From Anabaena sp. UHCC 0187 (GTDB lineage Bacteria; Cyanobacteriota; Cyanobacteriia; Cyanobacteriales; Nostocaceae): 64,000 nucleotides of DNA. A program made the translations under genes and the position numbers. The stretch spans positions 395,100 through 459,099 of the forward strand of contig NZ_VILB01000011.1 of NCBI RefSeq assembly GCF_009712035.1, in the 5' to 3' direction. Below are positions 1 through 10,606 of this stretch, one piece after another. Numbering within the stretch: position 1 is the first letter of the stretch; the number at the start of each line of letters is the position of its first letter. The notes below the pieces were generated by a model. The model made no database searches and had not been told where the DNA came from. It was given only the letters and a program-made list of their open reading frames with translations.

Positions 1-534
1 TCTAGCATTACCTTCCCACGCTTTGACTTCACCACCGACCAAAATCGTCGGATCAAGTCCAGTTTGCAAGAGCATATAACCAATCATACTACTAGTAGTA
101 GTTTTGCCATGGGTTCCTGCCACACCAATACTGTAATAATCAGCAATCAAAGCCGCGAGAACATCAGAACGATGCCAAATAGGGCAACCTAATTCCAGCG
201 CTGCTTTATATTCTAAATTATTAGCATTAATGGCTGTGGAACAAATCACTTGAGGCAAGGTTGTTTTTGCCGCAGACAATTTTTCTGGAGAAGTTGATAG
301 TACGGCATCAGTCGCTACTTCAGCTAGAAAGAATTCCAAATTGCTGGCTTCTTGTCTACTAAAGATGTGAGCGCCCAGAGATTCTAACTTGTGCGTAATA
401 TGGTTAGGACGCAAGTCTGAACCGGATACTGGTAATTGGCGTTTGGTTAGAACATAAGCCAAAGCAGACATTCCAATCCCACCAATCCCAATGAAATGAA
501 ATGGTCTACCACTAAAATCTATAGAATTACTCAT
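1..534 (-). CDS. murC: UDP-N-acetylmuramate--L-alanine ligase MurC, N-terminal part (cut by window edge)
   Basis: MurC adds L-alanine to UDP-N-acetylmuramate in the cytoplasm, the first amino-acid step of peptidoglycan precursor synthesis. Reading the minus strand from the ATG at 534 gives 178 codons that run off the window. The start MSNSIDFSGRPFHFIGIGG holds the glycine-rich nucleotide-binding loop (GIGGIGMSALAYVL) typical of the MurC N-domain. Near residue 160 is the ATP-binding P-loop GTHGKTTTSSM of Mur ligases. The Mur ligase family is certain, and the GIGGIGMSA start points to MurC rather than MurD/E/F. The gene is divergent from gap2 across about 600 bp. Confidence 0.95.
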   Translation of the reverse strand, partial: MSNSIDFSGRPFHFIGIGGIGMSALAYVLTKRQLPVSGSDLRPNHITHKLESLGAHIFSRQEASNLEFFLAEVATDAVLSTSPEKLSAAKTTLPQVICSTAINANNLEYKAALELGCPIWHRSDVLAALIADYYSIGVAGTHGKTTTSSMIGYMLLQTGLDPTILVGGEVKAWEGNAR

Positions 535-1136
<602 letters not shown>

Positions 1137-2150
1137 GTGATTAGAGTTGCAATTAACGGTTTCGGGCGCATTGGACGTAACTTTGCACGTTGCTGGGTAG
1201 GCAGAGAAAATAGCAATATCCAACTGGTCGGGATTAATGACACATCCGACCCTAGAACTAATGCTCACCTGCTTAGATATGACTCCATGTTAGGCAAGCT
1301 ACATGGCGTAGATATTAGTGCTGATGATAACTCTATCACTCTTAATGGTAATACAGTTAAGTGCGTATCTGATCGCAACCCAGATAACTTGCCCTGGAAA
1401 GAGTGGGGAATTGACCTGGTTATCGAATCAACAGGGGTTTTTACCAGTAAAGAAGGGGCAATGAGGCACGTAAATGCCGGAGCTAAAAAGGTTCTGATTA
1501 CAGCCCCCGGCAAAAATGAAGATGGTACTTTTGTGATCGGTGTAAATCATCATGATTATGACCACAACAAACATAACATCATCAGTAACGCCAGTTGTAC
1601 AACCAACTGTTTAGCTCCCATTGCCAAGGTATTAGATGAAAAATTTGGGATCATCAAAGGCATAATGACCACTACCCACAGCTACACAGGTGATCAGCGT
1701 TTACTAGACGCTTCCCACCGTGATTTGCGTCGGGCTAGAGCAGCAGCTATCAACATTGTTCCCACCTCTACTGGTGCAGCCAAAGCGGTAGCTTTGGTAC
1801 TTCCTCAATTGAAGGGTAAGCTAAATGGTGTCGCTTTACGTGTACCAACCCCTAACGTTTCCATGGTGGATTTTGTAGTGCAAACCGAGAAGCGCACTAT
1901 TGCAGAAGAAGTTAACCAAGCTCTTAAAGAAGCTTCTGAAGGTTCTCTGAAAGGCATTTTGGGTTACACCGAATTGGAACTTGTGTCTTCTGACTATCAA
2001 GGTACAAATGAATCTTCTATCGTTGATGCCAGCTTGACTCTAGTTATGGGTAATGACATGGTGAAAGTTATGGCATGGTATGACAATGAGTGGGGTTATA
2101 GCCAACGTGTTCTTGATTTGGCTGAATTAGTAGCTGAAAAATGGGCATAA
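1137..2150 (+). CDS. gap2: NAD(P)-dependent glyceraldehyde-3-phosphate dehydrogenase Gap2
   Basis: Interconverts 1,3-bisphosphoglycerate and glyceraldehyde 3-phosphate; the Gap2 type serves the Calvin cycle and gluconeogenesis in cyanobacteria. The protein starts (M)[18 protein letters not shown], the Rossmann dinucleotide-binding loop, and has the catalytic cysteine motif [12 protein letters not shown] near residue 150. I chose the GTG at 1137, which gives 337 residues (the usual Gap2 length) with AGAGGG upstream at 1122-1127. The open frame extends to a TTG at 1086, but that 17-residue extension is not typical of the family. It is followed by a GC-rich hairpin shared with the convergent thiL. 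Confidence 0.96.
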   Translation: MIRVAINGFGRIGRNFARCWVGRENSNIQLVGINDTSDPRTNAHLLRYDSMLGKLHGVDISADDNSITLNGNTVKCVSDRNPDNLPWKEWGIDLVIESTGVFTSKEGAMRHVNAGAKKVLITAPGKNEDGTFVIGVNHHDYDHNKHNIISNASCTTNCLAPIAKVLDEKFGIIKGIMTTTHSYTGDQRLLDASHRDLRRARAAAINIVPTSTGAAKAVALVLPQLKGKLNGVALRVPTPNVSMVDFVVQTEKRTIAEEVNQALKEASEGSLKGILGYTELELVSSDYQGTNESSIVDASLTLVMGNDMVKVMAWYDNEWGYSQRVLDLAELVAEKWA

Positions 2151-2210
2151 TTTAGGTGACAGGTGAGAGGTGACAGTGAATATAGTTTACTGATCACTGA
2201 TTAATGGAAT

Positions 2211-2229
2211 GGGCGGGGAAACCCCGCCC
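2211..2229. terminator. bidirectional hairpin between gap2 and thiL
   Basis: GGGCGGGG, a three-base loop, and CCCCGCCC form a perfect 8-bp GC stem exactly between the 3' ends of the convergent genes gap2 and thiL. There is no long T tract, so its role as a terminator is inferred from position and stem strength. Confidence 0.6.
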
Positions 2230-3252
2230 CTACTGACCAAAATGTTGAAATCCCTGACTGAGACTGAGAACTTGGTCGGGGATTTCTGCTTTTTCATGGT
2301 GTAAAATTACTTTTGAACCTGGGTTAATAGTACCGATTATGGCTGCACCTGTGCCTAGTTTTTGCACTAATGCTAATGCAGGTTCTGCTGGTAGACATAA
2401 AACTAATTCAAAATCTTCGCCACCATAGAGGGCATATTCTAATGATTGCTTTGGTGTTAACCACCCTTCAAAAGCTGATGGTAAGGGTATTTGAGTAGAT
2501 GCTATAACTGCACCGACGTTACTGGCTCGGCAAATTTGTAATATGGCATCTGCTAAACCATCGCTGCTATCCATACCGGAGATAGGAATAGGGCAGGGGG
2601 ATGTGAGAATTTCCTTGAGGATAGATATTACATCTAAGCGGGGGTTGGGGCGTTGGTGGGCGGTGATGAGAGCCTGTTTTTGTTCAGGCTTGAGGTGGTG
2701 TCCTATTTCGGGGTGCAAGAGTATTTCTAAGCCTACACGAGAACCACCATGAGTGCCTGTGACGACTATCACATCTTCTAGTTGAGCTGTAGCACGACGG
2801 ATAATAAAATTGGGGTTAGCTTGACCAAAGGCAGTAATTGCTAAAGTGGTAATAGGCGATCGCACAATATCACCACCAACTATCTTGACACCATACTTTT
2901 CTAAGCATCTTGTCATGCCCTGATATAGTCGCTCAACCCAATTTACAGTGACATCTCCAGGTAAACCTAGTCCGACAGTGATTCCCACCGGATTTGCCCC
3001 CATTGCTGCTAAATCGGATAAATTAGCCGCCGCAGCCCGCCAACCTGCATCCTCTGGAGAGGTGGTAACATCACTAAAATGCACGCCGTCAATGAGCATA
3101 TCTGTGGTGACTATTAAAGATTGATTTGGCAAAGTTTCCAAAACTGCGGCATCATCACCAATGATATCTGCTGGACAAAAGCGTTGTAATCTTTCTAAAA
3201 GTCCTTGTTCACCAATATCTCGAACTCGCAGGGACGATAAATTACTATTCAT
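2230..3252 (-). CDS. thiL: thiamine-phosphate kinase ThiL
   Basis: ATP-dependent phosphorylation of thiamine monophosphate to thiamine diphosphate, the last step of cofactor synthesis, in the cytoplasm. The 340 residues show the AIRS/ThiL fold signatures: the metal/ATP motif IIGDDAAVL near residue 30, TTDMLIDGVHF near 50, and VGGDIVRSP near 125. The length fits the family. Glycerate 3-kinase lies 18 bp upstream on the same strand and is probably co-transcribed with it. Confidence 0.93.
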   Translation of the reverse strand: MNSNLSSLRVRDIGEQGLLERLQRFCPADIIGDDAAVLETLPNQSLIVTTDMLIDGVHFSDVTTSPEDAGWRAAAANLSDLAAMGANPVGITVGLGLPGDVTVNWVERLYQGMTRCLEKYGVKIVGGDIVRSPITTLAITAFGQANPNFIIRRATAQLEDVIVVTGTHGGSRVGLEILLHPEIGHHLKPEQKQALITAHQRPNPRLDVISILKEILTSPCPIPISGMDSSDGLADAILQICRASNVGAVIASTQIPLPSAFEGWLTPKQSLEYALYGGEDFELVLCLPAEPALALVQKLGTGAAIIGTINPGSKVILHHEKAEIPDQVLSLSQGFQHFGQ

Positions 3253-3270
3253 TTATTTTGATCTGTATGG

Positions 3271-4311
3271 TTAAGAAATCGGGGATCTAATTTCCCCAAG
3301 ACTATGATCAGCATGAATTTCAATTACCAAATCCACTGCTGATGATTTAACTAAAGGGTTAATGAATAATTCCGGGTGTAAAGCACGCCAAAAATAATTA
3401 ACAAATTCTTCTATTTCTAAGTCAGTCATCCCTGATTTACCAGCAGCAATCATTTGTTTTTCCGCCTGCTTGCGCCATGCTAAGGAATAACGGTAATCTG
3501 TAGGATAAAGAACGATTAAACTATCTAATTTTTCCCACAGTGGTAAATAACTTTTCAGTTGATGATTCATATCAGAGGCAAATTTTCTATCTGCATCTGT
3601 AAGAATGGGTGATGGTGCAGTTAAGAACGCTGTGGGATTAATTGGTTTTACACCCACAAACCAGCCTTCAAACAGAACAATATCTACATTATTTGTGATA
3701 AATTCTGAAGTAGTGCGATCGCCTGCACCTCCATGGGCAGATTTATCAAATCTAGGAACTATGACAGGACTCTTGCTTTGATGAATCTGATCGAGTAAAC
3801 TTAAAGCTAGGTGAATATCGTGGGTTCCGGGCGGACCACGCCAAACTAAACGGGAATCTTGCTGCATTAAAGTCAAGCGATCACTATAAGTTTTGTAAAA
3901 ATCATCCAAAGACAAACTTAAAGTCCGGTATCCCAAGTGCTGGAGAATCAAAACCAGTATCCTGGACATTGTGGTTTTTCCAGTACCTTGTGAGCCTAAA
4001 ATTCCTTGGATAAAGGGTTTCCCTAACTGTTGACGCTGTGCTGCAATTTGGATTCCCAAAGGTAGCCACAAGTCCCACAATACCTGTAACATTTCTTGAG
4101 CTTCTATTTCTAGGCTAGTTTGACAAAATTGACTAAAATCAGGCAAAACTAACTTCAGTAAATCCCCTCTCCTTTGCATAACTTCAGCCACATTATCAGA
4201 GGTAATGTTAAACACCTTGGCTCGCAAAGAATTTGCCAATGCTGCGGATTGTGCTAACACTTGCCAAGATGTATCCGTTGTCAAAATTTTACTTAGCCAT
4301 TCGCTGCTCAT
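3271..4311 (-). CDS. D-glycerate 3-kinase (cyanobacterial/plant photorespiratory type)
   Basis: Phosphorylates D-glycerate to 3-phosphoglycerate, returning photorespiratory carbon to the Calvin cycle. The 346-residue protein has a P-loop GSQGTGKTTMSRIL near residue 108 and the family blocks SLSLDDFYKTYSDR and WRGPPGTHDIH, as in plant GLYK-type kinases, which resemble P-loop uridine kinase-like proteins. It lies 4 bp downstream of the ycf20-like gene and 18 bp before thiL, so the three probably form one transcription unit. Confidence 0.88.
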   Translation of the reverse strand: MSSEWLSKILTTDTSWQVLAQSAALANSLRAKVFNITSDNVAEVMQRRGDLLKLVLPDFSQFCQTSLEIEAQEMLQVLWDLWLPLGIQIAAQRQQLGKPFIQGILGSQGTGKTTMSRILVLILQHLGYRTLSLSLDDFYKTYSDRLTLMQQDSRLVWRGPPGTHDIHLALSLLDQIHQSKSPVIVPRFDKSAHGGAGDRTTSEFITNNVDIVLFEGWFVGVKPINPTAFLTAPSPILTDADRKFASDMNHQLKSYLPLWEKLDSLIVLYPTDYRYSLAWRKQAEKQMIAAGKSGMTDLEIEEFVNYFWRALHPELFINPLVKSSAVDLVIEIHADHSLGEIRSPIS

Positions 4312-4315
4312 AAAA

Positions 4316-4648
4316 TCACGAACCCAGCTTAAACGCTTCTAGAAATAGACTGTAGATAAAACCAACCTTGAGATAGTTGAGTGTTTCCACCCAAAATGCT
4401 TGTCTAGCAAAAAAGCTGCGGCTATAAAATATCCTACTGGTAATTTCAGTCAGTAGCACTAAAAATGCCGCTACTACAATGTCTAATTCTGCCTTTTGTC
4501 CAGTAGTTGTTGATACTGCCGAGCCTAAAAAAAAACCAAACAGAAAACTAATTAGTAGTAGAGATAACCGCCGCCAAGGATTAAGAAACCATTGACTTAA
4601 GCTTCTGGCAATTGTTTCTAGTAGGTTATTCAGACGGGTATTTTGCAT
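4316..4648 (-). CDS. Ycf20-like (DUF565) membrane protein
   Basis: Small integral membrane protein of 110 residues. It has the amphipathic start and two hydrophobic stretches (about 28-48 and 58-72) of the cyanobacterial/plastid Ycf20/DUF565 family, including the NPWRRLSLLLISFLFGFF block. In plants a related protein has been linked to non-photochemical quenching; the cyanobacterial role is unsettled. It is the first gene of the probable ycf20-glycerate kinase-thiL unit. Confidence 0.8.
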   Translation of the reverse strand: MQNTRLNNLLETIARSLSQWFLNPWRRLSLLLISFLFGFFLGSAVSTTTGQKAELDIVVAAFLVLLTEITSRIFYSRSFFARQAFWVETLNYLKVGFIYSLFLEAFKLGS

Positions 4649-4872
4649 GATTAAGGGAGCAGGGGAGTAGAGGAACAGGGAACAGACAAGAGGTGTTGGG
4701 AGATTTTACTTTTCGTTACATATTTCTGTTTTTCTCTGTCCACCTACTTATTTATAATTTCGCTGGTTTCTATTTCAGAAAACCCTATGTAAACTCATTT
4801 AGTTCCTATTGGGGATCATTTGCAACCATCAGGTTTAGACTACAAAAAATCTTATTTCTAATCCATATCATT

Positions 4873-5493
4873 ATGAAATATTCCACGTATCAGTATCGTA
4901 ACTTCATTGTCGCTTTTTCTGCCTTGGGACTGATAGGGATCATAGCAGGATGCTTAGATATGAGTATATCCTTAGATTCTACAAATCCAGAAACAGCATC
5001 AACAGTCTCCGAAAAAACTCCATCTGTAGTTACAAACACTGGAAATAATGGGGATGAAATTAACATAGATAGTACACCAAGTGAATCAGTAGAATCAAGT
5101 CGCCAAAAAAATCAGTCTACGGTTGTAGCCTATCGGGTTGACTCGGATAGTAAAACCAAGGCGGCTGGATTGCTTCGCATGAGCAACAAAACTACTCAAC
5201 CTGTACGTCTAGCATTATTAGCTAGACAATCATCTCAAAAAAGTGCTACTGCCAATAAAACTACATCTGATATTCCTGCTCATTGGGATTTTGCTCCTGA
5301 AGAAGGAAGCGAGAGAGGGTTAGTTTTATCCTTACCTCAAGCAAATTTAAGACTAAAGAAAGGTGATATTTTAGTAGCCTTTGCTCAAGATGGTTCTCGA
5401 CGCTATTGGGGTCCCTATGTTGTGGGAGAAACTTCCTCCCCCCAATGGAATTCCCAAACTCAAGAATGGCAGTTGGTGTTACAAAATAGGTGA
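4873..5493 (+). CDS. putative lipoprotein of unknown function
   Basis: The frame is open from 4693, but the ATG at 4873 gives a credible export signal: basic/polar start MKYSTYQYRN, hydrophobic FIVAFSALGLIGIIAG, then Cys in a lipobox-like LIGIIAGC. The mature part begins with a Ser/Thr-rich linker (about residues 35-85) typical of surface lipoproteins and ends in a compact domain of about 110 residues (VVAYRVDSDS to the C-terminus). I do not recognise the family. It lies 48 bp upstream of the GT39 gene, so joint transcription is possible. Confidence 0.6.
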   Translation: MKYSTYQYRNFIVAFSALGLIGIIAGCLDMSISLDSTNPETASTVSEKTPSVVTNTGNNGDEINIDSTPSESVESSRQKNQSTVVAYRVDSDSKTKAAGLLRMSNKTTQPVRLALLARQSSQKSATANKTTSDIPAHWDFAPEEGSERGLVLSLPQANLRLKKGDILVAFAQDGSRRYWGPYVVGETSSPQWNSQTQEWQLVLQNR

Positions 5494-5541
5494 TATTGGA
5501 GGAGTCAAAAGACTTTTTCCGCAAGCCCTAAGTATGAATTC

Positions 5542-7392
5542 ATGAGTATAAAATTGAGTGTTACTGATAAAGTGGTTGATAAGTGGTTCAATAATTTAGA
5601 ACAGCGTCCAGTCCTGGCTGTAGCTGTTTCGTCTCTGTGGTTACTAATAATTGGCTGGATAGCTTTTGGCTGGAATTTGGGTAATGTGGGCTTGATTGAT
5701 GAAACTGAGCCACTATTTGCCGAAGCTTCCCGACAAATGCTGGTGACTGGTGATTGGATTACGCCGTTTTTTAATGGTGAAACTCGCTTTGATAAACCTG
5801 CTTTAATTTATTGGTGTCAAGCGATCGCTTACTCTATTATGGGGGTAAATGAATGGGCTGCCCGTATCCCCTCAGTATTGGCAGCAATGGGCGTAATTGC
5901 TTTGGCGTTTTATACTGTGCAGTGGTATTTTGCGAAAAAAGACGAATTAGAACAAGTTAGCAACTTACCCAGACGTTACTTTACAGCCGCCATTGCCGCA
6001 GCTTTAATGGCACTTAACCCAGAAATGATTGTTTGGGGCAGAACCGGGGTTTCCGATATGTTACTGACCGGCTGCATAGGTTCAACTTTGTTATGTTTCT
6101 TCCTGGGATATGCTCAGAATAATTCCCCAATCGTCATTGGTAATTGGCGATTTCCCAATAAGTGGTATTTAGCTTGTTATGTTTTAATTGCTGGGGCAAT
6201 ATTAACGAAAGGGCCTGTAGGTATTGTCTTACCAGGACTAATAATGATCGCCTTTGCCTTGTATGTAGGTAAATTTTGGGAACTTTGGCGGGAAATGCGG
6301 CCTATTTTGGGAATAGGGATAGTTTTAGTGCTATCACTTCCCTGGTATGTTTTAGTAACTTGGCGTAATGGCTGGAATTTTATTAATGCCTTTTTTGTTT
6401 ATCACAACTTAGAACGGTTTACCGAAGTTGTTAATGGTCACTCAGCCCCTTGGTATTTTTACTTTTTAGTCGTATTGCTGGGCTTTGCACCATATTCAGT
6501 ATACATCCCCGCCTCCCTAGCTAGAGTAAAATTTTGGCAGCGATCGCACTGGTTAGAGCAAGAACGCTTTCAACAGTTAGGTTTATTTGCCTGTTTATGG
6601 TTTCTGGGTGTATTTGGCTTTTTCACAATTTCCGTTACTAAACTGCCCAGTTATGTATTACCCTTAATGCCAGCAGCGGCGATTCTTGTGGCATTATTCT
6701 GGAGTGATCTTTTCCCCAGTTCACAAACTCTTACCCCCACCCCTTTAACCCCGCTCAAATCTTTACGCATCAGTGCTTGGGTAAATGTAGCCTTTCTGAC
6801 ATTTATTTCCATTGCCCTCTTTAACCTCACCCAAATTGTTGGGACTGATCCTGCTGCTCCTGAATTATATGCACAAATGGAGAAATCAGGCATACTCAAA
6901 TTTGGGGGAATAATTTGGTTAATATCTACTGTGGCATCCGCTGTCCTAATATTAAGTCACCGTTACCGACAGATAATCATAATTAATTTAGTAGGATTTA
7001 TCGCCTTTGTCTCTATTGCTTTAATACCTGCTGTTTTAATCATGGACCAACAGCGTCAACTGCCTCTGAGAGAATTATCAGCCCTAATTGTGGAATCAAA
7101 ACAACCCAATGAAGAATTAATTATGGTTGGGTTTAAAAAACCTACCGTGACTTTTTACACCCATCAGAATGTTAATTACATCAAATTTTCCCAACAAGCT
7201 TTAGAATATATTCAAAAGCAAGCATCCCAAAACACTAGACCACCATCATTATTAATCCTAATTGAACAGAGAAAATTTCAAGAGATGGACTTACCACCAG
7301 ATAATTACAAAAACCTAGCTACTAAAGGAGCTTATCATCTTATTCGCATTCCTTTAAAAACAGCCAAACAACAAAATTTCAACTTATCATAA
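5542..7392 (+). CDS. GT39/ArnT-like polyprenyl-phosphate glycosyltransferase, membrane protein
   Basis: 616 residues with about a dozen hydrophobic helices. The N-terminal part has the PMT/ArnT signature: NVGLIDETEPLFAEASRQML carries the acidic DE pair in the first periplasmic loop, followed by FFNGETRFDKPALIYW. This family transfers a sugar from a polyprenyl-phosphate carrier to an extracytoplasmic acceptor (lipid A in ArnT, protein in PMT); the acceptor here is unknown. A soluble-looking tail of about 100 residues follows the last helix. It converges on the histidine kinase gene downstream. Confidence 0.85.
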   Translation: MSIKLSVTDKVVDKWFNNLEQRPVLAVAVSSLWLLIIGWIAFGWNLGNVGLIDETEPLFAEASRQMLVTGDWITPFFNGETRFDKPALIYWCQAIAYSIMGVNEWAARIPSVLAAMGVIALAFYTVQWYFAKKDELEQVSNLPRRYFTAAIAAALMALNPEMIVWGRTGVSDMLLTGCIGSTLLCFFLGYAQNNSPIVIGNWRFPNKWYLACYVLIAGAILTKGPVGIVLPGLIMIAFALYVGKFWELWREMRPILGIGIVLVLSLPWYVLVTWRNGWNFINAFFVYHNLERFTEVVNGHSAPWYFYFLVVLLGFAPYSVYIPASLARVKFWQRSHWLEQERFQQLGLFACLWFLGVFGFFTISVTKLPSYVLPLMPAAAILVALFWSDLFPSSQTLTPTPLTPLKSLRISAWVNVAFLTFISIALFNLTQIVGTDPAAPELYAQMEKSGILKFGGIIWLISTVASAVLILSHRYRQIIIINLVGFIAFVSIALIPAVLIMDQQRQLPLRELSALIVESKQPNEELIMVGFKKPTVTFYTHQNVNYIKFSQQALEYIQKQASQNTRPPSLLILIEQRKFQEMDLPPDNYKNLATKGAYHLIRIPLKTAKQQNFNLS

Positions 7393-7480
7393 ACTATGAT
7401 TCTTTTGATTTTGATGATTGATATGATGATTGTCATACTTAAATCATTGCCATCATATTAATCACATAAATCATAGTTTA
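7390..7480. terminator. long inverted repeat between convergent genes
   Basis: TAAACTATGATT at 7390-7401 is the exact reverse complement of AATCATAGTTTA at 7469-7480. Inside are further partly complementary segments (GATTGATATGAT and ATCATATTAATC). The element sits between the converging 3' ends of the GT39 and histidine kinase genes and slightly overlaps both. It is probably a bidirectional terminator or a mobile palindromic repeat. Confidence 0.55.
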
Positions 7481-10400
7481 ATTGGCTAAAGCTTGATTTA
7501 TCTGAGTTAATAGTTCTTCCATAGAAATAGAACGGGGTAATATTTGGGTAGCAATTCCCCGGACAGCAGTTTCTACAGAAGATGTATATCGCTGCTTCCG
7601 AGATTTTGCTACATTTCCATAATTTGGCTGATTTAATTTTTGGTCAAGTACCAAAATTGGGGGTAATGTCAACTGTAAATTACTCAATGCGTCTATAGCT
7701 TTTTGGACTTCTTGATTAATCGCAGTTTCATGCAAACAAATCAAAAGTAAATCAACACTTTTATGATTCACTTGTTGCAAAACTTCCGACCAACAACTGG
7801 CAATAGAAGCTCTAAAACCAGCAGTTTGTAAATATTGAATTAAAGCTTGAAACCACTCATATCCCCTATTAAGTTGCTCATCTTCAAAATTGATAAAAGA
7901 ATTTTTGACTGCCGGAGAACCTTTGACAGGCTTACGTTTTATTTTGGCTAAATCATTAAGCATAGTTATATCTACCACTAAAATATTCACTGGGCAACAA
8001 ATACCAGCAGCAATTTGTAATACAGATGATAAAGCATCTTGTTGATAATTATGACTATTATTTTTCTGAGTTAGGGGACTTAAACAAGGAAATACAGACA
8101 ATCCTGGTATTTGAGAAGCCGCTAAAGTAGTAGCAACATCGCAAGTTACCAATGGTAGATTTGCCAATCTTTGATGTTTGGTTAATTGTTGTAGATAAGT
8201 GCCAGCAGTAGAAATTTGCATATCTAGTAATATGACATCAAACTGCCAAACTCGCGCTAACAAATCTGCTTGATCTAAATCATCTACTTCAATTACCCGA
8301 TGTTCTCTCAGAGAAGGGTAGAGATTAACTGGTTCTAATTCTGGATTTACCAACCTGAGAATTCGCAGGGGGATATTCTTAGAATTGAACTCGTGATTTT
8401 TGATCCTAGAATGCTCAAATTCGGTGGTTGTTGATAATTTTTCTAAGAGTGATGCCAATGCCTGATGTTTGATTGGTAAGGTTAAAAAACCATCAGCCTG
8501 TTTAGTAAATGCTTGCTCCTTTTCTGCTGCTGTGGCTGTTACCATGACATGAATATGACGAGTTAAAACATCAGATTTAAGTAAAGTCATCACATCCCAA
8601 CCGGAAAGTAAAGGCAGCAAAGGATTTAAAAATATCGCCTTTGGTTGTAAGCGTCGAGCCTTTTCTAGTGCCTCTGTTCCTGATCTAGCAATGACAACAC
8701 GATAACCTAAACCTTTGAGTTGTTCGGTTAATTCCTCAATATATTGAGCTACTGCTTCCACTACTAACACCAATCTTTGGGAGGAACTAGGCTGGTCTGG
8801 GGAAGAATTGATGATATTGCCTATTTCCCTCTTTGGAGCTATATCTTCAGAGTCAGCAAAACTGGCTTGTGGTGGACTGGGAGGTAAAAGCAGCGTAAAC
8901 TGACTACCTTTACCCTCACGAGATAAGAAACTGACATCTCCACCATGTAAACGAGCCAACGCTCTAGTTAATACTAATCCTAAACCCGTTCCTTCAAACT
9001 GACGCGTCAGGGGATTTTCTAATTGCTGGAATTTTTGAAAGATTAAATGTTGTTGTTGTTCAGGAATCCCAATCCCTGTATCCCAGATAGTAAAAGTAAT
9101 CCAGCCTTCCCAACGGCTTACCCGTAAGCCAATTTCCCCAGATATTTCTGTGAATTTAAAGGCATTGGAAAGTAAATGTACCAGCATCTGCCGCAAGCGT
9201 AATTCATCTGCCACCATCTGTTCTAAACCTGGTTCAATAGCTAGGCTAAATTGGTGATTAGATAAATTTTGATTTTCTGCTGTGGACAATTGTTTAGTTT
9301 TCTGAGTTTGATGATGAATGTTTTTAACGTCTGACAAAGCCCGTTCACACACTGCCTGAATTTCTACCGGGGTGAGAGTGAGTTCCATCTGTCCCGTTTC
9401 CATGCGAGTCAAATCTAAAATATCATTAACCACACTCATCAAATGTCTGCCACTTTGATGAATTAATGTAGCATAGCGGGCTTGACGCTCATTCAGTTGT
9501 CCCAATTGTTGATCTACAAGTAGGCGAGATAATCCTAAAACTGCTGTTAGCGGTGTTTTTAGTTCATGACTAATGCAAGCTAAAAACTCATCTTTTAAGC
9601 GATTAAGTTGAATCAAATCGGCATTTTTTGCTGCCAATTCTTTGCAAAGTTGTTGTTGCTCAGTTACATCTGTGGCTAATATTAGCCATAGTTCTTCGGT
9701 ATTTGGTGGCACATCTGAATCGGAAACCCAAATTTTCAACTCGCTACTATCTAAGGGGATTTTTGCAAACTGCCAAACCCGTTCTTGACCAGTTTTAATT
9801 TCGACTACACAGGTACAAATACCCAGCTTTGTATCTAATACACAGTGATTAGAGCCACTACTGACAGTTAGGGGTAGTTCTTGCAGAAATGGTAAATCTG
9901 ATGGTGAGATATTTTGTCTCGGCTGTGTGAAAGTATCTGGTTGCTCATTTTCTTGACCATTACCAGAAGTATGTTTTGGGGTAAGTATAGTCTCTACCTG
10001 TTTCCTAATTCCTTCCGGATCTTTTAATGCTCCTAGTTGTTGCCACCAAGCGGGATTTTGCGTAACCACTTCGCCATAACTTGTTTGCAACATCATTGGC
10101 CAGGGTAATCTCGCTAATAAATGGACTATAGATTTGTGTATTTTTGGTTGACGTTCTTGTTTATTGGTTGAGCTAATGGGAATTTTTTTCGGAGCTAATA
10201 ATTGCAATAGACGCAAAGTATCCAGGATTCCCAAATATTTACCATCTGAGTCAACCAGCGCCCAATCTAAGTTTCTTTGTTGTTTAGTTTCTTGGGATTT
10301 TAAAAATAAGCCGAACTTTTCCAGACTCTCTGCTGCTGGTATAGTTTGTATTGGTTCTATCAGAGATTGATCCACTTGTGAGAGTGGTTGCTGTAAATTC

Positions 10401-10606
10401 AAAAGATAATTATCATTGGCAACTGCTAATAATTGTGGCAGTAACCGAGCAGAATACAACACACCAATTGGATGTTGTTGTGAATTAACTACTACCAAAC
10501 GATCACAATTTTCTTCAGCAAAAATATCTATCACTGTTGCTAGAGTTTTTGTTTCCAAGCAGATTGGTACAGTTGCTAGAAGTTTATAAAGCGGGTACTG
10601 TAGCAT
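7478..10606 (-). CDS. CBS-domain hybrid histidine kinase with three receiver-like C-terminal modules
   Basis: Cytoplasmic sensor kinase of 1,042 residues with no obvious membrane segment. Order: a CBS-like pair (about 5-140); a PAS-like region (about 160-320); HisKA with the phospho-acceptor His near 347 (ISHELKTPLTAVLG); an HATPase domain (about 455-585) with DTGIGIPEQQ and FEGTGLGLVL; then receiver-like segments at about 615-740, 770-880 and 900-1042. In the first receiver the usual phospho-acceptor position reads FLNPLLPLLSGW (Asn in place of Asp); the second has ILLDMQ. The partner and signal are unknown. It is divergent from the kai operon, separated by 618 bp. Confidence 0.85.
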   Translation of the reverse strand: MLQYPLYKLLATVPICLETKTLATVIDIFAEENCDRLVVVNSQQHPIGVLYSARLLPQLLAVANDNYLLNLQQPLSQVDQSLIEPIQTIPAAESLEKFGLFLKSQETKQQRNLDWALVDSDGKYLGILDTLRLLQLLAPKKIPISSTNKQERQPKIHKSIVHLLARLPWPMMLQTSYGEVVTQNPAWWQQLGALKDPEGIRKQVETILTPKHTSGNGQENEQPDTFTQPRQNISPSDLPFLQELPLTVSSGSNHCVLDTKLGICTCVVEIKTGQERVWQFAKIPLDSSELKIWVSDSDVPPNTEELWLILATDVTEQQQLCKELAAKNADLIQLNRLKDEFLACISHELKTPLTAVLGLSRLLVDQQLGQLNERQARYATLIHQSGRHLMSVVNDILDLTRMETGQMELTLTPVEIQAVCERALSDVKNIHHQTQKTKQLSTAENQNLSNHQFSLAIEPGLEQMVADELRLRQMLVHLLSNAFKFTEISGEIGLRVSRWEGWITFTIWDTGIGIPEQQQHLIFQKFQQLENPLTRQFEGTGLGLVLTRALARLHGGDVSFLSREGKGSQFTLLLPPSPPQASFADSEDIAPKREIGNIINSSPDQPSSSQRLVLVVEAVAQYIEELTEQLKGLGYRVVIARSGTEALEKARRLQPKAIFLNPLLPLLSGWDVMTLLKSDVLTRHIHVMVTATAAEKEQAFTKQADGFLTLPIKHQALASLLEKLSTTTEFEHSRIKNHEFNSKNIPLRILRLVNPELEPVNLYPSLREHRVIEVDDLDQADLLARVWQFDVILLDMQISTAGTYLQQLTKHQRLANLPLVTCDVATTLAASQIPGLSVFPCLSPLTQKNNSHNYQQDALSSVLQIAAGICCPVNILVVDITMLNDLAKIKRKPVKGSPAVKNSFINFEDEQLNRGYEWFQALIQYLQTAGFRASIASCWSEVLQQVNHKSVDLLLICLHETAINQEVQKAIDALSNLQLTLPPILVLDQKLNQPNYGNVAKSRKQRYTSSVETAVRGIATQILPRSISMEELLTQINQALAN

